Assembly (NCBI GenBank): GCA_963640465.1 | Contig: CAVHYP010000052.1 | Location: 1-18,815 of the forward strand | Direction of reading: 5' to 3' | Source: Colivivens sp963640465 | Lineage (GTDB): Bacteria; Bacteroidota; Bacteroidia; Bacteroidales; Bacteroidaceae | DNA: 18,815 nt | Shown: one piece after another, positions 1 through 6,324 of the stretch | Position numbering within the stretch: position 1 is the first letter of the stretch | Layout of the letters: each line of letters begins with the position of its first letter | Position numbers and translations under genes: made by a program | Notes under the pieces: model-generated | What the model saw: only the letters and a program-made list of their open reading frames with translations | Database searches by the model: none | Told to the model about the DNA's origin: nothing

Positions 1-1
1 G

Positions 2-1027
2 TTTACTACTGCACAGAAAACACTTTTTGTGATTTCAAAGTCAGGAGAACTTTCTACATATCCTGCAAATAAAGTGACATTCGACGATATATTCACCTTT
101 ACATACGGCGAAGTGACAGAAGTAACCAAAGAATCATTCTCCGCTTCTTTCGCTGTAGCCTTCAAATCAGATGAATACAAATCTCTTGATCATACTCCAG
201 AAGTTGGTATATGTATTTCTAACATCAATGAAAATCCAACTATTGCTGATGGTAAGATAAAAGAGGGTTCATCACTTGGAGTATACACTTTTAGCATTTG
301 CGGACTTGACGCTGGTACAACCTACTATTATCGTGCATATGTAAAGATAGGTGATGCAGTATATTATGGTAGTGTATGCCAAGAGACAACATTTGGCAAG
401 AAACAAGAACAGGAATACACAATCATCAATGGCCACAAATTTGTAGACCTTGGTCTCCCGAGTGGACTGCTTTGGGCAACTTGCAATATTGGTGCATTTA
501 CTGCAACTGATGATGGATATTACTACGCTTGGGGCGAAACCGTAGAAAAAGAGATCTATAATGAGTATACATACAAGTATAACGAGTATATCACATCAAA
601 CTCACACTATATTATAAAGTACAACTCGGCAGACGGTAAACAGATTCTTGACAAGGAAGATGATGCTGCTTACATCAATTGGGGTTCACCATGCCGTATG
701 CCTACCGAAGCAGATTTCGGCGAACTTAGAAACTCGAACTATTGCATATGTACTTGGACTAGTATGACTACCCTTTCCGGAAACTTCATCCAAGGTTATA
801 AAATCACCAGCAAGAATAACGGGAACAGCATTTTTCTCCCAGCTTCGGGCTACCGCGATGGGAGCGATCTCTACAATCACGGCTCGTACGGCTACTACTG
901 GTCGAGTACGCTCTACTACAGTGATGTCGGCGATGCGTACTGCCTCTACTTCAACAGTAGCTACTACTACAGATACTACTACTATCGCTACTATGGCCAC
1001 GCCGTCCGCCCCGTCGCAGAACCTTAG
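2..1027 (+). CDS. Exported FSmP (TIGR02145-like) protein with FN3-like domain, 5'-truncated
   Basis: The reading frame is open from the first bases of the window, so the true start lies upstream. The visible start reads TTAQKTLFVISKSGE, which looks like the end of a signal peptide cleaved before QKTLF, so probably only about 20 codons are missing. A GTG at 29 is a possible internal start but splits this motif. After a short N-terminal stretch comes an FN3-like domain (about residues 25-115 counted from the GTG, with the SGTTYYYR-type motif as AGTTYYYRAYVK). From INGHKFVDLGLPSGLLWAT to the end is the FSmP domain, with YAWGE, CRMPTEADFGELR, IFLPASGYRDG, YWSST and RPVAEP. The last ~60 residues are very Tyr-rich and are encoded by more GC-rich DNA than the body. 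Family members are surface or secreted proteins with a C-type-lectin-like fold. Function is unknown; binding is an inference. Confidence 0.85.
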   Translation, partial: FTTAQKTLFVISKSGELSTYPANKVTFDDIFTFTYGEVTEVTKESFSASFAVAFKSDEYKSLDHTPEVGICISNINENPTIADGKIKEGSSLGVYTFSICGLDAGTTYYYRAYVKIGDAVYYGSVCQETTFGKKQEQEYTIINGHKFVDLGLPSGLLWATCNIGAFTATDDGYYYAWGETVEKEIYNEYTYKYNEYITSNSHYIIKYNSADGKQILDKEDDAAYINWGSPCRMPTEADFGELRNSNYCICTWTSMTTLSGNFIQGYKITSKNNGNSIFLPASGYRDGSDLYNHGSYGYYWSSTLYYSDVGDAYCLYFNSSYYYRYYYYRYYGHAVRPVAEP

Positions 1028-1039
1028 GTGGGCATAATG
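1010..1039 (+). repeat. 30-bp 3' tag, copy 1 (spans FSmP stop codon)
   Basis: The sequence encoding the terminal PVAEP, the stop codon and the next ~12 bases recurs at 1622-1651 and 1905-1934. All three share GTCGCAGAACC, a TAG stop, and a downstream AT-ATG. By eye copy 1 and copy 3 match at 26 of 30 positions. Confidence 0.75.
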
Positions 1040-1046
1040 CCCACCT
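1026..1046. other. Perfect hairpin overlapping the stop codon
   Basis: A 9-bp perfect stem (AGGTGGGCA / TGCCCACCT) with a TAA loop begins at the last two bases of the FSmP stop codon. There is no U-run directly after it, so it is not a standard terminator by itself. Diversity-generating retroelements often have a stem-loop just 3' of the variable region; whether this is one is inference. Confidence 0.6.
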
Positions 1047-1048
1047 CT

Positions 1049-1070
1049 AAAAGCGATGCATATCGCTTTT
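1049..1070 (+). terminator. Likely rho-independent terminator of the FSmP gene
   Basis: A 9-bp stem (AAAAGCGAT / ATCGCTTTT) with loop GCAT ends in TTTT, 22 bp after the FSmP stop. Its palindromic arms could work in both directions, but no gene approaches from the right on the minus strand here. Confidence 0.6.
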
Positions 1071-1074
1071 CCTT

Positions 1075-1112
1075 GCGCCGTAGGCGCCTTTTAATAATAG
1101 CACCGAAGGCGC
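1075..1112. other. Two mutually exclusive GC-rich hairpins
   Basis: GCGCC-GTA-GGCGC (1075-1087) forms a compact hairpin. The segment GCGCCTT (1084-1090) can instead pair with AAGGCGC (1106-1112). The two folds share bases and cannot form together. The element lies 33 bp upstream of the next start codon, so it could act in the leader of the 1145 gene or simply be part of a repeat element. No regulatory function can be assigned. Confidence 0.4.
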
Positions 1113-1144
1113 TCGAAATTATAAATAAAATATAGAAAAACAAA

Positions 1145-1639
1145 ATGAAGATACTAAAATTACACACAGTTCTGTGTTGCATGATTATGATGGCACAGGC
1201 AACTCGTGCCCAACAGAATATGAACGTTGTAGGCAAAGATGGCACAGTAAATGTTGTCAATGTTTCATCCACGGATTATGCAACATTCAATGCCAACGAA
1301 AAGTGGTTTACAATCACAAACGATGGTGTTGAGGGCGCAACCACAAACTCAATATCAGCTTCATGCTCTGTAGAACTGAATACAAATACCGAAGTGAAGA
1401 GTCTATCTACTACCCCTATCGTGGGCGTATGCTACTCAAAAGATAATACTCTTCCGACAGTAGATGATGATTGCGAATCGTTGGGTTCTAAGTTGAAAAG
1501 CTACACATTCATTCTTTCGTCCCTTATTTCAGGCACCACATATTATTATAGGGTGTACGTGAAATTGGCAAACGAAGTGTTCTATGGTGACGTGGCAAAA
1601 GCCAAAACTCTTGGTACAAAACCAGTCGCAGAACCATAG
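1145..1639 (+). CDS. Short exported FN3-like protein, paralogue of the FSmP gene without its FSmP domain
   Basis: This 164-residue protein has a typical signal peptide (MKILKLHTVLCCMIMM, then AQATRAQQ with cleavage probably after ATRA or RAQ). A single FN3-like domain follows (about 45-155). It is clearly related to the gene before it: TPIVGVCYSKDN matches TPEVGICISNIN, and SGTTYYYRVYVK matches AGTTYYYRAYVK. Where the first protein continues into the FSmP domain, this one reads TLGTK and stops after PVAEP, the same last five residues that end the FSmP domain. The simplest reading is that the FSmP domain was lost or skipped between the FN3 domain and the 3' tag. The start is the first ATG before a good signal sequence; the upstream bases are A/T-rich with no clear ribosome site. 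It may be a functional short secreted protein or a deletion product. Confidence 0.7.
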   Translation: MKILKLHTVLCCMIMMAQATRAQQNMNVVGKDGTVNVVNVSSTDYATFNANEKWFTITNDGVEGATTNSISASCSVELNTNTEVKSLSTTPIVGVCYSKDNTLPTVDDDCESLGSKLKSYTFILSSLISGTTYYYRVYVKLANEVFYGDVAKAKTLGTKPVAEP

Positions 1640-1651
1640 TTGGATATTATG
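1622..1651 (+). repeat. 30-bp 3' tag, copy 2
   Basis: Same tag as at 1010 and 1905, here forming the stop region of the short paralogue. It matches copy 3 at 25 of 30 positions by eye. With copy 3 it brackets the decayed FSmP remnant as a direct repeat. Confidence 0.7.
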
Positions 1652-1754
1652 CATGTTGTTACCCACTTGTCTCTAGTGCCCCTAGAATGAATTAGTGGAC
1701 ATGAAATAGTTCGACAAGAATAGTATTCAAAAGAGAAATAGGTGATGAAGCGGT

Positions 1755-1921
1755 GAGGGAACACATCTTCCCATTTTGAGGATGTTAAGCTCGACAACGT
1801 CGATAGTGCTGAACCTGCAGACTATTCGATGGTCACCACTCTACTTCGTAAGTGACAATCACTGCAGCAACCAAATAACACGTCATTATGGTCACACTAT
1901 TCGTCCCGTCGCAGAACCATA
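1755..1921 (+). pseudogene. Decayed C-terminal remnant of an FSmP domain
   Basis: Reading the frame that ends at the TAG of 1919-1921 gives WSPLYFVSDNH, then CSNQITRHYGHTIRPVAEP. This aligns without gaps over 27 residues to the end of the first gene (LYFNSS...RYYGHAVRPVAEP): LYF, the second S, R, YGH and RPVAEP are kept and the residues between differ. Upstream, a second frame gives SAEPADYS, consistent with the WSS-type segment after at least one indel, and GGGAACA at 1757 resembles the start of the NGNSIFLP segment. There is no continuous reading frame, so this is a broken gene end. It may be the domain lost from the 1145 gene. Left boundary approximate; 1652-1754 shows nothing recognisable. 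Confidence 0.6.
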
Positions 1922-1934
1922 GTTAGTCATAATG
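1905..1934 (+). repeat. 30-bp 3' tag, copy 3
   Basis: Third copy of the PVAEP-stop-downstream tag, at the end of the FSmP remnant. Conservation continues past the stop codon (AGTTAGTCATAATG against AGGTGGGCATAATG), which protein selection would not explain. Confidence 0.7.
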
Positions 1935-1957
1935 TAAATCTCCAAAAACCTTACAAC

Positions 1958-1985
1958 AAAACCTGTTCCAAATGGGACAGGTTTT
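1958..1985. terminator. Likely bidirectional terminator between convergent genes
   Basis: A 12-bp stem (AAAACCTGTTCC / GGGACAGGTTTT, one G-T wobble) with loop AAAT sits between the plus-strand FSmP block and the minus-strand dapA end. T-runs occur at the 3' end of the stem on both strands, fitting termination from either side. The sequence from here to the dapA stop (1986-2036) shows nothing else. Confidence 0.7.
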
Positions 1986-2036
1986 GCTATAGGGTCTTGT
2001 GAATAAATTATCACCTTTCACTTGCTTAATCCAAGT

Positions 2037-2930
2037 TCAATACTTGATATTCAGTTCCTTTACTATAGCACTTATCTCGCCAAAAGTGGTGAGTCTCGCT
2101 GGAACGAGAGGCAGACGGAGTTCGTTCTCAATCAGTCCCATGCTGTTCATCATTGCTTTCACTCCTGCAGGGTTGCCATCGACAAAGAGCAACTTGAACA
2201 GTTCCGTAAACTTATGATGGATCGTCAGAGCTGTCGTGTAGTCACCATGAAGTGCCAAACGTACCATTCGTCCGAACTCGTGTGGCAGAGCATTACCGAT
2301 AACACTGATAACTCCTACTGCACCTAATGTGATGAGAGGGAATGTGATGCCGTCATCACCTGAAATGACGTCAAAGTCTGACGGTTTGTTCTTTATGATG
2401 TCATCAATCTGAGTGAAATTGCCGCTTGCCTCCTTGATTGCCACGATATTCGGACAGTCGTTGGCAAGACGAAGTGTGGTTTCTGCAGTCATGTTCACCC
2501 CTACTCTTCCCGGTACATTATACAATACTACAGGAAGGTCGGTTGCTTCTGAAATAGTACGGAAATGCTGGTAGAGTCCTTCCTGTGACGGTTTGTTGTA
2601 GTAAGGACAAACACTGAGAATGCCGTCGATACCAGTGAAATCCTCGGTCTTTAAGGTCTTCACAATCTCCATGGTGTTGTTTCCGCCACATCCCATCAAG
2701 ATAGGTACGGTGCCATGCACTTTCTCGATGACCAGTTCCTTTATCTTCTTCTTTTCATCAGCCGTAAGGCATGGAGTTTCACCCGTTGTTGCGAGTATGC
2801 AAAGAAAATCTATACCCCCAGCCAATTGATAATCAAGTATGCGTCGTAGCGAGTTATAATCGACCGCACCATCTTTCGTGAATGGTGTGATGAGTGCGAT
2901 GCCCAAGCCTCTGAATTTGTTATGTGCCAT
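2037..2930 (-). CDS. dapA: 4-hydroxy-tetrahydrodipicolinate synthase
   Basis: The protein condenses pyruvate with aspartate semialdehyde, the first committed step to diaminopimelate and lysine, in the cytoplasm. It has 297 residues, the usual length for DapA, and is a TIM-barrel Schiff-base aldolase. The Schiff-base lysine is K166 in VAIKEASGN. The proton-relay residues are visible as T48-T49 in ATTGET, Y111 in CPYYNKP and Y137 in LYNVPGRVG. ATTGE replaces the more usual GTTGE, a conservative change. The DapA-specific arginine that binds the semialdehyde is the R of VPGR. Other family members (NanA, KDG aldolase) are less likely because of the YNVPGR and SGDDG motifs. The start is the ATG at 2930, 20 bp from its own -7 box. 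It follows ligA on the same strand with a 57-bp gap containing a good promoter, so it can be expressed alone. Confidence 0.97.
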   Translation of the reverse strand: MAHNKFRGLGIALITPFTKDGAVDYNSLRRILDYQLAGGIDFLCILATTGETPCLTADEKKKIKELVIEKVHGTVPILMGCGGNNTMEIVKTLKTEDFTGIDGILSVCPYYNKPSQEGLYQHFRTISEATDLPVVLYNVPGRVGVNMTAETTLRLANDCPNIVAIKEASGNFTQIDDIIKNKPSDFDVISGDDGITFPLITLGAVGVISVIGNALPHEFGRMVRLALHGDYTTALTIHHKFTELFKLLFVDGNPAGVKAMMNSMGLIENELRLPLVPARLTTFGEISAIVKELNIKY

Positions 2931-2950
2931 ATCTTTTATTAAATCGACTG

Positions 2951-2980
2951 CAAAGGTAAGAATAAAATGTCAATTGGCAA
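2951..2980 (-). promoter_or_regulatory. Bacteroidota-type promoter for dapA
   Basis: On the minus strand TTG, a 19-bp spacer and TACCTTTG match the -33/-7 consensus (TTTG / TAnnTTTG) of Bacteroidota housekeeping sigma. The leader would be about 15 nt. The same spacing and the same -7 octamer occur at 14231-14260. Confidence 0.75.
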
Positions 2981-2987
2981 TAAGACT

Positions 2988-5063
2988 TCACTCATTTATT
3001 AACTGCAAGAACTCATCTTCATTTTTTATCTGAATTCCAAGTGACTTTGCCTTCTCAAGTTTAGCTGGTCCCATGTTGTCTCCAGCAAGTATGAATGATG
3101 TCTTTGAAGAGATGCTTCCAACGTTCTTACCGCCATGTTTTTCTATCAATGCCTTGTACTCGTCTCTTGAGTGATGCTTGAACACTCCGCTGATTACGAT
3201 GCTTTGCTGTGCCAGAATGTCGGTGTGCCCCTGTTGCTCTTCTCCCGACATCTCCATGCATACTCCTGCGTTTTTCAGTCGAAGGATGATGTCGCGGTTC
3301 TTCTCGCTGGCGAAATATTGTATGATGCTCTGCGCAATGACCTCCCCTATTCCGTCCACATCCAGTAAATCTGCCAAAGATGCATGTGCAAGTGCATCCA
3401 TAGACTTGAATCTGCGGGCAAGGAGCTTTGCAGTTGTCTCACCCACAAAACGGATTCCGACAGCGAAGACAACTCTCTCAAACGGCACATTCACCGATTC
3501 TTTTATTGCATTGACAATTTTACTGGCTGAGACCTTGCGGTTGATGTTGTTGCCTGCCACTTGCGCTACTGTCAACTTGTATAGGTCTGCCACATCCTTT
3601 ATAAGTCCACGCTGATAGAAATCATCCACTGTTTCCGGTCCGAGACTGTCGATATTCATTGCCTTGCGGCTGATGAAATGTTCTATGCGTCCCTTGATTT
3701 GAGGAGGACAAGACGTGTCATTGGGACAGTAATAGGCAGCTTCACCTTCAAAGCGCACAAGCGGAGTGCCACATTCGGGACATGTCTTGATGAACTCCAC
3801 TTTATGCATTCCGGGCACACGCTGTGACTTGTCAACGCCCACTACCTTCGGGATTATCTCACCGCCTTTTTCCACATAGACCATATCTCCGATGTGGAGG
3901 TCGAGTTCGTTGATTATGTCGGCATTGTGCAACGATGCACGTTTCACCGTTGTTCCGGCAAGTTGAACCGGATTCATATTGGCAACCGGAGTGATGGCAC
4001 CGGTGCGTCCAACCTGATAGGTCACTTCATTCAGACGCGTACATTCACGCTCTGCCTTGAACTTATAGGCAATAGCCCATCGTGGAGCCTTGGCTGTGTA
4101 ACCCAAAGATCGCTGTTGCCTCAACGAGTTGACTTTCAGGACAATTCCGTCTGTAGCGACAGGAAGGTTCTTTCGCTCTTTATCCCAATAATCAATAAAA
4201 TCCAATATCTCCCGCAAGGTCTTGCATTTCTTCATGCCTTGCGACACCTTGAATCCCCATTCCTTGGCAAACATCAGTCCTTCGTAATGTGACTGTATGG
4301 TGAATGTTTCCTGGCTCGGACCGAACAAGTCCTGCTGTCCGCTCGTAGACGGGCGTGTAAGTGTTGTTTCCTCTGGCAGAAGCAGATAATAGAGATAGGC
4401 ATCCAATTTTCTTGATGCCACCAGCTCTGACTTCTGTGATTTCAGAGTTCCGCTTGCTGCATTCCTTGGATTGGCGAACAAAGGTTCTTCCTTTGCCTCA
4501 CGTTCTGCATTCAATGCTTCGAACGATGACCATGGCATCAGTATTTCACCTCTTATCTCAAATTCATGTGGATAGTCGGCACCTTCTCGTAGCTGCAGCG
4601 GAATACTTTTGATTGTGCGCACATTTGCAGTCACATCATCACCCACGACACCATCACCTCGAGTTACAGCCTGCACCAGTTTCCCGTCGATATAGGTCAG
4701 AGAGATGCTCAGTCCATCGTACTTCATCTCTGCCACAATCTCAAAGTCCTCGCCTTCTAGTCCCGAACGCACACGCTCATAGAAGTCATTGACATCACCT
4801 TCATTGTAAGTGTTTGCCAACGAAAGCATTGGATATTTGTGAGGCACTTGTCGGAACGACTGGCTCAAGTCGTTGCCCACACGTTGCGTAGGAGAATTTG
4901 CGTCGAAATATTCCGGATACTTGGCTTCCAAATCCTGAAGTTCATGCATCTTCTGATCGAATTCATAATCACTGATGGTTGGCTGACTAAGCACATAATA
5001 ATTGTAATTATGCTGATGCAGTTCCTTCCTCAGTGCTTCTATCTGTTCTATTGGTGTCATCAC
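2988..5063 (-). CDS. ligA: NAD+-dependent DNA ligase
   Basis: The enzyme seals nicks during replication and repair, using NAD+ to adenylate its active-site lysine. Its 691 residues are close to the normal ~670. In order: the Ia domain (YYVLSQPTISDYEFD), the nucleotidyltransferase domain with K114 in AEMKYDGLS, GEIL and PRNAASGTLK, ATDGIVLKV, then the OB fold (YQVGRTGAITPVA), a four-Cys zinc finger (CPECG...YYCPNDTSCP), helix-hairpin-helix repeats (VGIRFVGETTA, VDGIGEVIA) and a C-terminal BRCT domain (IVISGVF...AGDNMGPAKLEKA). A short linker inserted around TRPSTSGQQDLFG is not in the core fold. Two ATGs are adjacent (5063 and 5060); a GGAG lies 8-11 nt upstream, so either could be used. No frameshift is seen and the gene looks fully functional. 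Confidence 0.98.
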   Translation of the reverse strand: MMTPIEQIEALRKELHQHNYNYYVLSQPTISDYEFDQKMHELQDLEAKYPEYFDANSPTQRVGNDLSQSFRQVPHKYPMLSLANTYNEGDVNDFYERVRSGLEGEDFEIVAEMKYDGLSISLTYIDGKLVQAVTRGDGVVGDDVTANVRTIKSIPLQLREGADYPHEFEIRGEILMPWSSFEALNAEREAKEEPLFANPRNAASGTLKSQKSELVASRKLDAYLYYLLLPEETTLTRPSTSGQQDLFGPSQETFTIQSHYEGLMFAKEWGFKVSQGMKKCKTLREILDFIDYWDKERKNLPVATDGIVLKVNSLRQQRSLGYTAKAPRWAIAYKFKAERECTRLNEVTYQVGRTGAITPVANMNPVQLAGTTVKRASLHNADIINELDLHIGDMVYVEKGGEIIPKVVGVDKSQRVPGMHKVEFIKTCPECGTPLVRFEGEAAYYCPNDTSCPPQIKGRIEHFISRKAMNIDSLGPETVDDFYQRGLIKDVADLYKLTVAQVAGNNINRKVSASKIVNAIKESVNVPFERVVFAVGIRFVGETTAKLLARRFKSMDALAHASLADLLDVDGIGEVIAQSIIQYFASEKNRDIILRLKNAGVCMEMSGEEQQGHTDILAQQSIVISGVFKHHSRDEYKALIEKHGGKNVGSISSKTSFILAGDNMGPAKLEKAKSLGIQIKNEDEFLQLINE

Positions 5064-5099
5064 AAATCTCCTTTATATATCTTTTATGCCAAAATTCTT

Positions 5100-5262
5100 C
5101 ATTCCAAGCTTTTAGCTCCCGATTCAAAACTCTAATCCCCTGTTCTATACTGTAAATTCTTCGTTCTAAGTTCTAAATTATAAATTCGAATGCTCTAAAT
5201 TTCATGCTCGGATTCTCTAAACTCAAAGCTCTACTCCATTTCTTTACAGTTTTATCTCGTTC
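5100..5262. repeat. Low-complexity intergenic tract of TTTAGA/CTTAGAA-type units
   Basis: Between ligA and ispE the minus strand is a degenerate series of short units such as TTTAGAG, ATTTAGAAC, TTAGAAC and GAATTT. It is A+T-rich, with no open frame and no clear hairpin terminator. Similar units are common between genes in Bacteroidales (general knowledge). No function is assigned. Confidence 0.5.
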
Positions 5263-5264
5263 TC

Positions 5265-6095
5265 TTATTCCAACTCTCTTTGTCTGCAGAAATAGCCGGA
5301 GAATATTTCGTCGATGGACTCAACAGGTTTTTCGAATAGTCCAAAGACACTGCTTCCACTGCCCGACATTGCTGCATATTTGGCACCCAGGTCATAGAGT
5401 TTGTCTTTGATTGCCGCTATTTCCGGGTATTTCATGAAGACACTCTTCTCGAAATCGTTCACCACTGTTTCCTTCCATGTATCAATGGGTTGCGCAAGCA
5501 ATTCGGGAAGTGAATGGGCAGGATGTGCCGGAGTGACATTCTTGTAGGCATCGACTGTAGAAACGAAGATATCAGGTTTTATGAGCACCAGCGTGAGACC
5601 CTTCAAGGACAAGTCCAAGTCGTGAAACACATTGCCAATACCAGTTGCCATGACCGGTTGGTTCTTGATGAAAAATGCGCAGTCGGCACCGAGCATAGAT
5701 GCATATTTTTCCATTTCCTCAGTGCTGAGTCCAAGTTTCATCTTTTTGTTTATTGCCTTGATGGTAAACGCAGCGTCGGAAGAACCGCCACCAAGTCCTG
5801 CTCCCGTAGGAATGTGTTTGTAGATGACAAACGACATGGCTGGCAAATCGAAGTCTCGTTTCAAGAGTTTGTACGCTTTCACGACAAGATTGTCGTCGGG
5901 TGTTCCGTCAAGGATATTGCCCGAGACCTTCAGTTTGTAACCGCATCCAGGTGCATCGTCTTCAATGATATTCAGTTCGATTGCATCTTGCAGGGCAATC
6001 GGATAGAACACAGTCTCCAGATTATGGTAACCGTCGGGTCTTTTTTCTACTACATTAAGACCTATATTGATTTTCGCATTTGGGTAAAAGATCAT
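5265..6095 (-). CDS. ispE: 4-diphosphocytidyl-2-C-methyl-D-erythritol kinase
   Basis: This GHMP-family kinase phosphorylates CDP-methylerythritol with ATP, the fourth step of the non-mevalonate isoprenoid pathway. The 276-residue length fits the family. All three GHMP motifs are present: an N-terminal substrate motif with catalytic K8 (PNAKINIGLNV...RPDGYHNL), the glycine-rich ATP loop PTGAGLGGGSSDAA (about 97-109) and the C-terminal MSGSGSSVFG. The catalytic aspartate is D138 in LGADCAFF. The start ATG at 6095 begins the expected IFYPNAKIN motif, so no residues are missing. A -7 box lies 41 bp upstream. The 201-bp gap to ligA holds only low-complexity sequence, and co-transcription is uncertain. 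Confidence 0.96.
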   Translation of the reverse strand: MIFYPNAKINIGLNVVEKRPDGYHNLETVFYPIALQDAIELNIIEDDAPGCGYKLKVSGNILDGTPDDNLVVKAYKLLKRDFDLPAMSFVIYKHIPTGAGLGGGSSDAAFTIKAINKKMKLGLSTEEMEKYASMLGADCAFFIKNQPVMATGIGNVFHDLDLSLKGLTLVLIKPDIFVSTVDAYKNVTPAHPAHSLPELLAQPIDTWKETVVNDFEKSVFMKYPEIAAIKDKLYDLGAKYAAMSGSGSSVFGLFEKPVESIDEIFSGYFCRQRELE

Positions 6096-6135
6096 AGCTT
6101 TCTTACTTATTATCTTCTTTATTGGTTTACGATGA

Positions 6136-6143
6136 CAAAGTTA
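6136..6143 (-). promoter_or_regulatory. -7 box of a likely ispE promoter
   Basis: TAACTTTG on the minus strand fits TAnnTTTG and lies about 40 bp before the ispE ATG. The expected -33 position holds TTTCC rather than TTG, so the match is partial. The rest of the 230-bp dnaB-ispE gap shows no convincing terminator. Confidence 0.45.
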
Positions 6144-6324
6144 AGAATTTATGACGACTTACGGAAATCATATCCCAAGTTTTTTACTGTAAATCCAGAA
6201 AAAAATACAGACGATTGTTTTTGGGTAGCCTCGGTAATCCGAAAGTTTTTCTACCTATCCTGCCTTTCCTGCTGTTTGTCTCTCGTCTGACAGTCAAGCG
6301 CCTGTATTTATTTTCACCTTGCCA

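Noticed and set aside
686..1000. Val/Ala-rich minus-strand open frame over the FSmP C-terminus
   Set aside because: It results from the repetitive TAC codons read on the opposite strand (GTA = Val).
1755..1921. Template repeat of a diversity-generating retroelement for the FSmP gene
   Set aside because: Differences from 840-1027 are not limited to template adenines, indels are present, and no reverse transcriptase is in the window. It fits better as a decayed paralogue.
5514..6290. 258-codon plus-strand open frame over ispE
   Set aside because: It lies antisense to a complete ispE with all family motifs, and its own translation is His/Cys-rich with no recognisable domain.
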